Of a stretch of DNA of 44,207 bases, positions 18,391 to 27,107 are shown piece by piece. Within the stretch, counting starts at the first letter, position 1. Each line of letters begins with the position of its first letter. The DNA lies in contig CAILCX010000116.1 in NCBI GenBank assembly GCA_903832775.1, positions 1-44,207 of the forward strand, in the 5' to 3' direction. Position numbers and translations under genes: made by a program. The DNA is from an uncultured Methylobacter sp. Its GTDB lineage: Bacteria; Pseudomonadota; Gammaproteobacteria; Methylococcales; Methylomonadaceae. The notes beneath the pieces are model-generated. The model searched no databases. It was not told the origin of the DNA and saw only the letters and a program-made list of their open reading frames with translations.

Positions 18391-20127
18391 CTAAGCCTTA
18401 TCATCAAATAACTGTTTTCTGATCAATTGATGCGTTGATTGTATTTTCTGATTATCATCCTGAGCATCCAGATGTCCGGTTTTTAGTCCCGATTCTTCAA
18501 GTTGGTTTTTCAGATAATCGAGATTGTGTTTAATGAGTTCAGCCGTTTTAAAACTGTTGCTTTTAAAAAAAGTATTGATAACCTCATTTCTGTAAGAAAC
18601 CAGGCAATGAATGGTGCCGAGTTCTGGTGGTGTAATAGTGATATTAACCGACCAATCCTTATTACCGGCGTATTGGGTATTTTCTTTTTCCTGCTGGATT
18701 TCAACTCTGACCGATTCGGCCCGCTGTCTGTCCAGAAAGGGAATGTCGATGACCCAGACTTGCTTGGTACTCTCTTCTTTAGGTAACGACACTAACTGAT
18801 CGAGTACAATTTTAGCAACGGTATTTTCGGTTTTAGTTTGTAGGTTTTTGAGCAGATCCAGCTCGACTGGATTCGGTGGCAGCTCACTTTGAGCAGAAAG
18901 CTCTTGCTTTAACGCGTCAATAAATTTTAGTAGATTAGCTTTAAAATCCTCCTGATCTAACGGGGCTGTATTGCTAGTCGCCGTTTGTTTTTCAAGGTTT
19001 AACTTAAGCGCCGCTAATTCTGTAGTGGAAAGTGGTTTAGGCTGACTGGCCGGGATGTTTAGCAGAGGATCTTTTTGTGTCAGATTTTGCAATACATTAA
19101 TGGCTATGCGTTGAATGGAAAGTGGTAAGCTTTCATTTTTAATGAGTTGAGGTAAAACTTTGATTAACTCAGCTTGTGCCGGTAATTTGGCTTCAAGAAA
19201 CAGCCCGGAATTGGTCAGCGCTTGCTTAAGTCCCTGACTGCTGACCAATTGTTCTTTAGGGGGTAGATTCTGGATGATTTGTGCCGCAATATCCTTTAAA
19301 GCCTGGGGAACCGTTTCATTTTTCATGAGCTGCGGCAGATCTTTTATTAATTGATTCAAAAAGACAGGCGCGGCTTCATGTCGCGGTAGAAACTGTTTTA
19401 CAAATTCGGCTATTTTTGCCTCTGATGCGCCAAGATTAGTCTGGGGCGGTATAACCTTGAAGGCTGTCATAGGCCCCGTTTTGATTGCTTCAAGATTCAG
19501 GTTTTGTCCTATTTTTAAATCTGAAGGTGCGTTGAGCAGTTGAGAGCGCTCAATTGTTATTAGTCCCGTTTGTTTAGGACTGGTTTCTGTCGATGGTATT
19601 ATGGTCGCAGTTGTAGTTGGTGCGGTTACAAACTGTAGCAGGATTTTACTGCCGCTTATGTTGACTATTTTTGTGACCAGGGCTTGATTGAGCGGCAAAC
19701 TTGTCTTGGTGGCAAGATCCTTAATTACTGCGATAGCATTACTATCAGCGGCGCTTAAAGGTTGTGCCAGTTCTTTGTTAACAGGGAGGGGCGAATTCTC
19801 AGATGTGTTTGAAATTAATTTTAAGCGCAAGTCAGGTGCCTGACTATTTATTGTAGGCAACGGTGTGACAATTTTAAATTCTATCGTCGGCGCTATTTGA
19901 ATTACCTGGAGTTTTACAGCTTGTCCGGGATTTAGCGTAAGTGGTTGAGTGCTTTGTACGGAGATGTTTTTATTGCCCAAACTTAACGTAATGGCATTTG
20001 TACTGGCTGTTATATCGGTTCTGATAGTTTTAACATCCAGTTGCTGACCGACTCGAAGGTTTAGCAGGTTTTCAACGCTCCTGTTGGTTACGGGCATTTG
20101 GGCATTGAGTAGCGAGTTAATGTCCAC
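18391..20127 (-). CDS. FliK-like hook-length control protein
   Basis: 578 aa, GTG start directly after the stop of the HDOD gene. The N-terminal 450 residues are Thr-, Pro-, Gln- and Leu-rich with repeated LPQLIKNE-like segments (FLNQLIKDLPQLMKNETVP, then ELIKVLPQLIKNESLPL), as in elongated ruler-type proteins. The C-terminal 120 residues carry a FliK C-terminal (Flg_hook) pattern: ITPPELGTIHCLVSYRNEV, then FFKSNSFKTAELIKHNLDYL and KNQLEESGLKTG. FliK controls hook length and the switch in flagellar export specificity. No flagellar genes are nearby, so this may be a second FliK or a FliK-like protein with another role. Confidence 0.75.
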   Translation of the reverse strand: MDINSLLNAQMPVTNRSVENLLNLRVGQQLDVKTIRTDITASTNAITLSLGNKNISVQSTQPLTLNPGQAVKLQVIQIAPTIEFKIVTPLPTINSQAPDLRLKLISNTSENSPLPVNKELAQPLSAADSNAIAVIKDLATKTSLPLNQALVTKIVNISGSKILLQFVTAPTTTATIIPSTETSPKQTGLITIERSQLLNAPSDLKIGQNLNLEAIKTGPMTAFKVIPPQTNLGASEAKIAEFVKQFLPRHEAAPVFLNQLIKDLPQLMKNETVPQALKDIAAQIIQNLPPKEQLVSSQGLKQALTNSGLFLEAKLPAQAELIKVLPQLIKNESLPLSIQRIAINVLQNLTQKDPLLNIPASQPKPLSTTELAALKLNLEKQTATSNTAPLDQEDFKANLLKFIDALKQELSAQSELPPNPVELDLLKNLQTKTENTVAKIVLDQLVSLPKEESTKQVWVIDIPFLDRQRAESVRVEIQQEKENTQYAGNKDWSVNITITPPELGTIHCLVSYRNEVINTFFKSNSFKTAELIKHNLDYLKNQLEESGLKTGHLDAQDDNQKIQSTHQLIRKQLFDDKA

Positions 20128-21009
20128 TTAAGCCAGCATTTTCCGAATATGTTCAATTTCATCTTTCGCCGCATCGAGAATATTAATGCTGTCATCTATA
20201 TTCAAATGACCAGCCAGTTTTTTGTAAGCCGGCAGTGAGTCTATCTTGGGGATTTTTTTGATGTCAACTTTACCAATATAACTGTGTAACTGAGAAATCA
20301 TTACAATATCTGAATAACTGGAAGGACTGGGATCGTTACGAAACCAGTTTTCGGCATTAATTACTACATCTTCAAAGTCTTTGGGAAAATCCCAGCGCCG
20401 CACAATTTGCACTCCGATGTCAGAGCGCAACATTTTTACTGTTTCAACCAGATCTCTGGGATTGGCGATTACATCTGGGTGATTGTCGGCATAGGTTAAA
20501 ATCGGCACGATACCAATATCATGGATCAAACCGGCCAGCATGGCTCGATCAGGATCAAATCCCGGCACTTTATGTGCAAAAACCGCGCTTATGGAAGCAA
20601 TGTAACTGCTGTGCGCCCATAACTCGGTCATTTTTTGACGAATAAAAGCGGATTTAGCGTTAAAGACAGATTTCATCGCAAACGATGTGATAATGTCTTG
20701 AGCCGACTTAAGACCTAATCGGGTCAAGGCTTCCGGACAGCTTTCAATCTTTTTTCGGCCAATATAGAACGGGCTATTGGCGATTTGAATCAAGCGTGCG
20801 GTAATTGACGGATCAATCTGGACGACGCGAGCGATAGAGGAAATGCTGGAGTTATCGTCATTAATGGCGCGACGAATTTTAAAAGATACATCCGGGATAG
20901 TGGGTAAGACCAGATCATCGTTTTGCATATGCCGGTAACAATCTATTAAAAGTTTGTTTTTAGCGAGATTTGCAGCGCTTTGGCTCAGGTTGTTAATGGT
21001 TTGGCTCAT
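20128..21009 (-). CDS. HDOD-domain signalling protein
   Basis: 293 aa. The HDOD domain covers about residues 30-230: LPTIPDVSFKIRRAINDDNS, the helix pair RVVQIDPSITARLIQIANSP, EALTRLGLKSAQDIITSFA, and AMLAGLIHDIGIVPIL, which keeps the His-Asp pair of the HD superfamily. HDOD domains generally lack full phosphodiesterase sites and act as output or scaffold modules in motility and surface-attachment signalling. The FliK-like gene starts at the next base, suggesting joint expression. It is a distinct paralogue from the two HDOD proteins at 32.7 and 42.6 kb. Confidence 0.9.
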   Translation of the reverse strand: MSQTINNLSQSAANLAKNKLLIDCYRHMQNDDLVLPTIPDVSFKIRRAINDDNSSISSIARVVQIDPSITARLIQIANSPFYIGRKKIESCPEALTRLGLKSAQDIITSFAMKSVFNAKSAFIRQKMTELWAHSSYIASISAVFAHKVPGFDPDRAMLAGLIHDIGIVPILTYADNHPDVIANPRDLVETVKMLRSDIGVQIVRRWDFPKDFEDVVINAENWFRNDPSPSSYSDIVMISQLHSYIGKVDIKKIPKIDSLPAYKKLAGHLNIDDSINILDAAKDEIEHIRKMLA

Positions 21010-21105
21010 AGTTCGTTTATTTAATATTCAAACAAGCTGTCAAAGTTTAGTTTAAAATCTGTGAACTCGTCGAACTGTATTGCAGTCATCATACTTTACC
21101 CAGCA

Positions 21106-22038
21106 ATGAAAACAACGTCTTCTGAAGTTTTAACTACATTAACAACCCTTCGCGATTATATTCGCTGGGCCGCCAGTCGTTTTACCGAGGCCGAAGTGAG
21201 TTTTGGTCATGGTACAACCACCGCGCTGGATGAAGCGGCGGCGCTGGTTTTACATACACTACATCAGCCTTATAATCTGTCAGATACTTATTTGGAAAGC
21301 AAGTTAACGCTAAAAGAGAGGCAGGAGGTTATTGATATGATCGACAGGCGTATCAATGAACGTATACCAGCAGCGTATTTAACCCATGAAGCTATTTTTG
21401 CCGGTTTGTCTTTTTACGTTGATGAGCGGGTGTTGGTGCCCAGATCGCCAATTGCCGAATTAATCGAACAACGCTTCGCTCCGTGGGTTGAAGAAGAGCA
21501 AGTCGAACGTATCCTTGATTTATGTACCGGTAGCGCCTGTATTGCAATCGCTTGTGCTTATGCTTTTGCTGATGCCTATGTGGACGCCGTGGATTTGTCG
21601 ACTGAGGCCCTGGAAGTTGCCAAGCTGAATGTCGACAAACATCAATTAGCTGATGCGGTAACCTTGCATCAGTCTGATTTGTTCGAGAACTTACCTGTAG
21701 TTCAATACGACATCATCGTTAGCAATCCGCCTTATGTATGCCTTGAAGAATGGAAGCAATTACCCGCAGAATATCACGCTGAACCGGCTATGGGCTTTAA
21801 AGGCGGTGAATCCGGTTTGGATCTTGTATTGCGAATTTTGGTTGATGCCGACCGCTATCTGACCGAGCAAGGTATTTTAATTATTGAAGTCGGGAGCAGT
21901 GCAGAAACTTTGCAAAGCCGCTTTACCGATGTCCCTTTTTACTGGCTTAATTTCGAGCGGGGTGGCGATGGCGTGTTCCTGCTGACTGCGGAACAGGTCA
22001 GGCACTATAATGCATTATTTTTAACGGCTTTAGATTAA
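21106..22038 (+). CDS. prmB: Ribosomal protein L3 N5-glutamine methyltransferase PrmB
   Basis: 310 aa from ATG 21106, the same length as E. coli PrmB; the frame opens at a GTG (21061), but those 15 residues have no counterpart in the family. It methylates a glutamine of ribosomal protein L3 using SAM. The SAM motif is [16 protein letters not shown] and the catalytic NPPY is in [14 protein letters not shown]. The N-terminal helical domain ([20 protein letters not shown]) is typical. aroC starts two bases after the stop; prmB-aroC is a widespread gammaproteobacterial pair. Confidence 0.95.
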   Translation: MKTTSSEVLTTLTTLRDYIRWAASRFTEAEVSFGHGTTTALDEAAALVLHTLHQPYNLSDTYLESKLTLKERQEVIDMIDRRINERIPAAYLTHEAIFAGLSFYVDERVLVPRSPIAELIEQRFAPWVEEEQVERILDLCTGSACIAIACAYAFADAYVDAVDLSTEALEVAKLNVDKHQLADAVTLHQSDLFENLPVVQYDIIVSNPPYVCLEEWKQLPAEYHAEPAMGFKGGESGLDLVLRILVDADRYLTEQGILIIEVGSSAETLQSRFTDVPFYWLNFERGGDGVFLLTAEQVRHYNALFLTALD

Positions 22039-22040
22039 CT

Positions 22041-23129
22041 ATGTCTGGAAATTCAATAGGAAAATTATTTACCGTCACCTCTTTTGGTGAAAGTCATGGC
22101 CCTGCCATAGGTTGTATCGTTGATGGCTGTCCTCCGGGCATGGCCCTGTCAGAGGCTGATTTGCAGGAAGATTTGGATCGCCGCAAGCCCGGCACATCCA
22201 GGCATACTACGCAACGGCGCGAAGCCGATGAGGTCAGAATTTTATCCGGTGTTTTTGAAGGCAAAACCACTGGAACGTCGATTGGTTTGTTAATCGAAAA
22301 TACTGATCAACGTTCAAAAGATTATTCCAAAATTGCCGACACATTCAGACCCGGCCATGCAGACTATACCTATCAGCAAAAATACGGCTTTAGGGATTAT
22401 CGCGGTGGCGGGCGTTCTTCAGCGCGTGAAACAGCGATGCGTGTTGCGGCAGGCGGCATCGCCAAAAAATATCTCAAGGAACAGGCGGGCATAGAAATAC
22501 GCGGATATTTATCCCAGTTGGGGCCAATTAAAATTGAAAAAGTCGATTGGTCGATTATCGATAGCAATCCTTTTTTCTGTCCTGATGTGGATAAAATCGA
22601 TGAAATGGAAGTCTATATGGACGCCTTACGCAAGGAAGGTGAATCCATCGGTGCGCGAATTGAAGTTGTCGCTACCCTGGTTCCGCCAGGCTTGGGCGAA
22701 CCGGTTTTTGATCGGCTGGATGCTGACTTGGCCCATGCGTTGATGAGCATTAATGCCGTGAAAGGCGTAGAAATCGGTGACGGTTTTGCTTGTGTTGATA
22801 GTAAAGGAACGCAGTTTCGCGATGAAATGACTCCCGAAGGTTTTTTAAGTAACCATGCGGGCGGTATTTTGGGCGGCATTTCCAGCGGCCAAACCATCAC
22901 GGCCAGTATTGCTTTAAAACCGACTTCCAGTTTACGGATTCCAGGTAGAAGCATTAATCAGCAAGGTGAAGCGATTAATGTAGTTACCGAAGGTCGCCAC
23001 GATCCCTGTGTCGGCATACGCGCAACACCGATTGCCGAAGCGATGATGGCGATAGTGTTAATGGATCATTTTTTACGGCACCGGGCGCAAAATGCAGGTG
23101 TTAGTTCAGGTTTACCTGTTTTGAGGTGA
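22041..23129 (+). CDS. aroC: Chorismate synthase
   Basis: 362 aa. It converts 5-enolpyruvylshikimate-3-phosphate to chorismate, the last common step of aromatic amino acid synthesis, with reduced FMN as cofactor. Signatures: [18 protein letters not shown] at the start, [27 protein letters not shown] with the FMN-contacting residues, and [18 protein letters not shown] near the end. The sequence is complete and conventional. It is co-oriented with prmB and followed by a hairpin-rich repeat. Confidence 0.98.
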   Translation: MSGNSIGKLFTVTSFGESHGPAIGCIVDGCPPGMALSEADLQEDLDRRKPGTSRHTTQRREADEVRILSGVFEGKTTGTSIGLLIENTDQRSKDYSKIADTFRPGHADYTYQQKYGFRDYRGGGRSSARETAMRVAAGGIAKKYLKEQAGIEIRGYLSQLGPIKIEKVDWSIIDSNPFFCPDVDKIDEMEVYMDALRKEGESIGARIEVVATLVPPGLGEPVFDRLDADLAHALMSINAVKGVEIGDGFACVDSKGTQFRDEMTPEGFLSNHAGGILGGISSGQTITASIALKPTSSLRIPGRSINQQGEAINVVTEGRHDPCVGIRATPIAEAMMAIVLMDHFLRHRAQNAGVSSGLPVLR

Positions 23130-23513
23130 GACTTTAGTTAGATTTAGTGTCGCTATCGCGACGGATTTTTTTAATTGGGTTCTCGCACCCGAGTGCGAGA
23201 TATTTTTCTTTGCGTGGCCAAAGAAAAGTGCCCAAAAGAAAGGCCTCCCGGTTACCGCTTCATCCTGCGCGCTTCACTTTTAACAGGAGGTTGCCAAAGG
23301 GACTCGTGTCCCGTTGGCAACCTCCTGTTAAAAGCTTCGGTGTTCGGCGCGGTAAACGGGATTAAGGCTTTACTTCATAATATCAGTTAATCATTTCACT
23401 TGTTCCGATGCGCGCTCGTACCATAAATAATGCAAATACGTTACCCAGCACCTCCTGCAAGGAACTCTCACGCAGTAGCGCATGGCAACTAGTGAGCTAT
23501 ACACTTAATTCAA
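23130..23513. repeat. Intergenic element with three tandem hairpins
   Basis: Three consecutive inverted repeats fill this gap. First, 23181-23200: TCTCGCAC/GTGCGAGA, loop of 4. Second, 23205-23226: TTTCTTTG/CAAAGAAA, loop of 6. Third, 23278-23333: a stem of over 20 bp around GGGAC-tcgt-GTCCC whose arms contain AACAGGAGGTTGCC and its complement. The motif TTTCTTTGnGTGGCCAAAGAAA followed by CCCAAAAGAAAGG resembles a recurrent proteobacterial intergenic repeat that often yields spurious short ORFs; that likeness is from memory. Two ORFs of about 70 codons here are explained by the repeat. 23380-23513 shows nothing else. Confidence 0.75.
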
Positions 23514-24677
23514 ATGACTATTCCTTACTGGCGATTATCAGGTTTTTATTTTTTTTATTTTGCAACGGTAGGCGGTTTTATCCCTTACTGGAGTCTTTAT
23601 TTAAAAGACAGTGGATTCAATCCGGTTGAGATCGGAGAGCTTTCCGCACTGACCGCTGGTACACGGATTGTTGCTCCAATATTGTGGGGCTGGATTGCTG
23701 ATCGTACCGGAAAAAGTCTCCGCATTATCCGTATTGCGGCTTTTTTTACGACTTTATTGTTTGCCGGCTTTTTATACGCGCACAGTTATGTCTGGTTTGC
23801 CTGGATAACGATAGGTTTCAGTTTTTTCTGGAATGCTGCTTTACCGCAATTTGAAGCGATTACTTTGGCCCATTTAAAAACCGAAACTCATCGTTACAGT
23901 CAGATAAGATTGTGGGGATCTATCGGTTTTATTGTGGCGGTTCTCGGCATAGGCTGGGCTTTAGATCATCAGCCCCCGGCGATACTTCCGGCAGTGATCA
24001 GTGGTTTGATGCTGTTAATCTGGTTAGTCAGCTTAACGGTGCCGATAACTCAAGCGTCCAAACAGGAATCGCTAGCTGTCGGCATCTGGCATATTATCAA
24101 AAAGCCCGCTGTTTTAGCCTTTCTGGCGGTTAACATGCTGTTGCAGCTTGCTCATGCGCCTTATTATGTTTTTTATTCGATCTATTTAAAACACTACGGC
24201 TATTCGGCCAGTCTGACCGGATTTCTTTGGGCGTTAGGCGTGTTTGCCGAGATTATCTTGTTTATTTTTATGCGTCGAATGTTAGCGCGTTTTTCGCTGC
24301 GAGCCATTTTACTGTTCAGTATTTTGCTGAGCGTAATTCGCTGGTTGCTTATTGCCTGGTGTGTCGATTATTTCTGGGTGATGATTGTTGCCCAAGTGCT
24401 ACATGCCGCAACGTTTGGAGGGGTTCATGTTGCTGCTATTCACCTGGTACATTATTATTTTGGCCAGCAACATCAGGGCAAAGGTCAGGCACTTTATAGC
24501 AGCCTGAGTTATGGTTTGGGTGGCATAGTGGGAAGTTATTACAGTGGTTATTATTGGGAATCACTAGGTTCAGCAATGATTTACTCGTTGGCTGCAGTTT
24601 GTTGTGGACTGGCTTGGCTGATTGCTTATCTCTGGATAGGTCGGGAAAATTCTCAACAAAGAGCCGTCATGGGTTAA
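23514..24677 (+). CDS. MFS transporter, HcaT/LacY-like
   Basis: 387 aa with about 12 hydrophobic segments. The first (RLSGFYFFYFATVGGFIPYWSLYL) and the loop motif WGWIADRTGKSLRIIR (MFS motif A type, G-x3-D-R-x-G) identify the MFS_1-like group that includes HcaT and nucleoside/H+ symporters. The second half begins near KKPAVLAFLAVNMLLQLAHAPYY. The substrate is not predictable. It lies between the hairpin-rich repeat and the exbB gene and is probably monocistronic. No clear ribosome binding site stands before ATG 23514. Confidence 0.85.
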   Translation: MTIPYWRLSGFYFFYFATVGGFIPYWSLYLKDSGFNPVEIGELSALTAGTRIVAPILWGWIADRTGKSLRIIRIAAFFTTLLFAGFLYAHSYVWFAWITIGFSFFWNAALPQFEAITLAHLKTETHRYSQIRLWGSIGFIVAVLGIGWALDHQPPAILPAVISGLMLLIWLVSLTVPITQASKQESLAVGIWHIIKKPAVLAFLAVNMLLQLAHAPYYVFYSIYLKHYGYSASLTGFLWALGVFAEIILFIFMRRMLARFSLRAILLFSILLSVIRWLLIAWCVDYFWVMIVAQVLHAATFGGVHVAAIHLVHYYFGQQHQGKGQALYSSLSYGLGGIVGSYYSGYYWESLGSAMIYSLAAVCCGLAWLIAYLWIGRENSQQRAVMG

Positions 24678-24800
24678 AATAGGGCAAATAATTTTTAGTA
24701 CCGACTTCGCTCATAGCGTCTGCTGTTGGAAATTGTTCATTGTTAAAAAATTCATCTCTACCATGATGAATGCCTTGATTTACTTTAATTGGAAAATAAT

Positions 24801-25415
24801 GTGTTTGAAATTATAAAAAGCGGTGGTTGGATGATGGTTCCAATCGTTATGTGTTCAATCACAGCCATGGCCATTATTGCGGAACGTTTCTGGTCTTTAC
24901 GCAGAAAGAAAATCTTGCCCCCCGAACTGGTTGCCCAGGTATGGAAATTGGCTCATGAAAAAAAATTGGATGAGGTTGCTCTCAGGCACCTGAGATACAG
25001 TTCGCCTTTAGGTTGTATTTTGGCGGCGGGCCTTGCCAATAGCCATCATGGCAGAAAATTCATGAAAGAATGTATTGAAGAGACCGGACGCAAAGTTGTT
25101 CATGATCTCGAGCGTTTTCTCAATACCTTGGGTACGATTGCTGCCATTGGCCCTTTGCTGGGTTTATTGGGAACCGTTTTCGGGATGATTGATATTTTTT
25201 CTTCGCTCATGTTACATGGCGCCGGAAATCCAGCAGCCTTGGCGGGCGGTATTTCGGTAGCGTTGATTACTACCGCCTCAGGCTTGGCTGTCGCTATTCC
25301 CAGTTTGATTTTTCATCGTTACTTTGAAAGACTGGTCGATGAATACGTTGTTATCATGGAAGAGGAAGCCTTAAAACTGATCGATATTTTGCATGAAGAC
25401 CGGAAAAATTCCTGA
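24801..25415 (+). CDS. exbB: MotA/TolQ/ExbB proton channel family protein
   Basis: 204 aa from GTG 24801, preceded by GGA at a good distance; a TTG start at 24789 (208 aa) lacks a ribosome binding site. Three membrane segments: near residues 10-30 (GGWMMVPIVMCSITAMAII), near 115-140 (LGTIAAIGPLLGLLGTVFGM, the channel-lining helix) and near 160-185 (GISVALITTASGLAVAIPSL). With ExbD-type partners these form a proton-driven energy transducer for outer-membrane transport. The exbB-exbD-lpxK order is common in Gammaproteobacteria and suggests a link to envelope biogenesis rather than only siderophore uptake. Confidence 0.92.
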   Translation: MFEIIKSGGWMMVPIVMCSITAMAIIAERFWSLRRKKILPPELVAQVWKLAHEKKLDEVALRHLRYSSPLGCILAAGLANSHHGRKFMKECIEETGRKVVHDLERFLNTLGTIAAIGPLLGLLGTVFGMIDIFSSLMLHGAGNPAALAGGISVALITTASGLAVAIPSLIFHRYFERLVDEYVVIMEEEALKLIDILHEDRKNS

Positions 25416-25846
25416 TGAAATTTCAACGCAAAAAAAGAGAAAATGTCGATATTACCTTGATCTCTATGATCGATGTGCTTTTTGTGTTGTTGTTGTTTTT
25501 TATGGTGTCTACAACCTTTAATCAGCATACCGAAGTCAATATCAAGCTTCCCGAAGCCGATGGTACAGAACGCACCGATCATCCCAAAACGGTTTCGCTG
25601 ATTGTTGACGCAGAAGGGATTTATTCATTGGCGAATGACGACGGTTCAACGAATCGCTTGGCTGACCAAAGTAGGGAAGGCTTAAAACAAGAGTTAACTA
25701 AACTGCCCGAACAGTCCAAACAACTCCCTTTTATTATTAATGCCGATGACAAAACTCCGACTAAAGCGGTAATAACCGCGCTGGATATTGCCAGTCAGGT
25801 CGGTTTTACGCACGCAACTTTTCAAACAGTACATCCTACAAATTAA
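25415..25846 (+). CDS. exbD: Biopolymer transport protein ExbD/TolR
   Basis: 143 aa. One N-terminal membrane segment after a basic start: NVDITLISMIDVLFVLLLFFMV, with the essential Asp of the family in the helix (SMIDVLF). A periplasmic domain follows, with EVNIKLPEADG and the conserved block LPFIINADDKTPTKAVITALD. It starts one base inside the exbB stop (TGATG) and ends two bases before lpxK, so the three are very likely one operon. It works with ExbB as the force-transmitting subunit. Confidence 0.95.
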   Translation: MKFQRKKRENVDITLISMIDVLFVLLLFFMVSTTFNQHTEVNIKLPEADGTERTDHPKTVSLIVDAEGIYSLANDDGSTNRLADQSREGLKQELTKLPEQSKQLPFIINADDKTPTKAVITALDIASQVGFTHATFQTVHPTN

Positions 25847-25848
25847 GC

Positions 25849-26859
25849 ATGAAAAAAAATCTGACACGATGGATGGTAGATGTTTGGTATAAAGATCCGT
25901 TTATTGGCGTTTTTTTAATGCCCTTGGGATTTTTATTTAGCGATGTTGTTAAATTTCGGAAGTTTTTGTACCGGGTTGGTGTGTTAAAAACACACACGTT
26001 GCCGGTTCCGGTGATCGTAATTGGCAACATTACAGTCGGCGGTACCGGTAAAACGCCGTTGATTATCTGGTTGGCTCAGTTTCTTAAAGAACAGGGATAT
26101 AAGCCCGGAATTATCAGTAGAGGTTACGGGGGGCTGGCCGAAATCTGGCCGCAATGGATAGATGCAAACAGCACTGCGGAACAGGTTGGAGATGAAGCGA
26201 TCCTAATAGCTCGGCAAACGGGTTGTCCCATGGCTGTTGGTCCTCTCCGGGTAGATGCAGCCAAGTTATTGCTTAAACAGGCGGAGTGCGATGTCATTTT
26301 ATCCGATGATGGTTTGCAACATTACGCTCTGATTAGAGATATTGAAATTGCCGTGATTGATGGCGAAAGACGTTTTGGTAACAGTTTTTGTTTGCCGGCC
26401 GGCCCATTGCGCGAACCCATAGAACGCTTACGGAGTGTTGATTTTATTGTCGTCAATGGAGAGAAATCAGAAGACAACGAATATTCAATGCGCATCACTG
26501 GCACTATCGCCATCAATCTGCTGACCGGTGAACAAAAGCCTTTACAGGAGTTTAACAGCTTTCAGTGTCATGCTTTTGCCGGTATTGGCAATCCGGAGCG
26601 ATTTTTCAAGCTTCTGGCATCTGCAGGTTTGCTTTGTCAAACTCATAGTTTTCCTGATCATTATAGATTTGAGCGTAAAGACATTTCGTTTTCAAAGGCC
26701 ATTGTTAAACAGCCAGCCCCGGTTTTTATGACCGAAAAAGATGCCGTAAAATGTAGGGCGATTGCCGATAGTGAACATTGGTATGTTCCGGTAACAGCGA
26801 TTCCTGAAGCGGGGTTTGCGGCTCTGTTGCTTGAGAAACTAAATCACTTGGGCAGTTAG
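25849..26859 (+). CDS. lpxK: Tetraacyldisaccharide 4'-kinase LpxK
   Basis: 336 aa. LpxK phosphorylates the 4' position of the lipid A disaccharide at the inner membrane. An N-terminal hydrophobic region (DPFIGVFLMPLGFLFSDVV) precedes the P-loop NITVGGTGKTPLIIWLAQFL, then GIISRGYGG, VGDEAILIARQTGCPMAVG, and the base-binding VILSDDGLQHYALIRDIEIA. The C-terminal GIGNPERFFKLL and FMTEKDAVKC are also conserved. Last gene of the exbB-exbD-lpxK operon. Confidence 0.97.
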   Translation: MKKNLTRWMVDVWYKDPFIGVFLMPLGFLFSDVVKFRKFLYRVGVLKTHTLPVPVIVIGNITVGGTGKTPLIIWLAQFLKEQGYKPGIISRGYGGLAEIWPQWIDANSTAEQVGDEAILIARQTGCPMAVGPLRVDAAKLLLKQAECDVILSDDGLQHYALIRDIEIAVIDGERRFGNSFCLPAGPLREPIERLRSVDFIVVNGEKSEDNEYSMRITGTIAINLLTGEQKPLQEFNSFQCHAFAGIGNPERFFKLLASAGLLCQTHSFPDHYRFERKDISFSKAIVKQPAPVFMTEKDAVKCRAIADSEHWYVPVTAIPEAGFAALLLEKLNHLGS

Positions 26860-27107
26860 GATGGGCATCGCCCAACATTTAACCCAAAGGTGCGATGACT
26901 ACATAGTTAATATAGGTATTTATACCAATTAATTCGTGCTATGTTACATGTTAGACTTTGTTCGCCTGACTCGCGGTTAGGTTCGGTGAGCATCGCCCAC
27001 CATTTGGGTTTGAGGATAAGAAACCTGTTCGATGTCTCGATTAAATACACGGTATCTATGTAACCCTTGCTACAAGGGGTGAAGTGTAAGACCAAGGAAT
27101 TATTACA
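26860..27107. repeat. REP-like palindromes and leader hairpin before the protease gene
   Basis: Two related GC-rich units lie in inverted arrangement: GGGCATCGCCC at 26863-26873 with AACCCAAAGG after it, and GGTGAGCATCGCCCACC at 26985-27001 followed by TTTGGGTT. The arms of the two units can pair with each other across the 110 bases between them. Similar units recur at 30.5 kb and 31.9 kb, so they look like a dispersed REP-like family. A third hairpin, CCCTTG-cta-CAAGGG (27064-27078), is about 30 bases before the next start codon and may lie in that gene's leader. Confidence 0.6.

Noticed and set aside
23147-23390. Two overlapping plus-strand ORFs of about 70 codons after aroC
   Set aside because: They lie wholly in the hairpin-rich repeat, have no ribosome binding site or protein family likeness, and such repeats commonly produce false ORFs.
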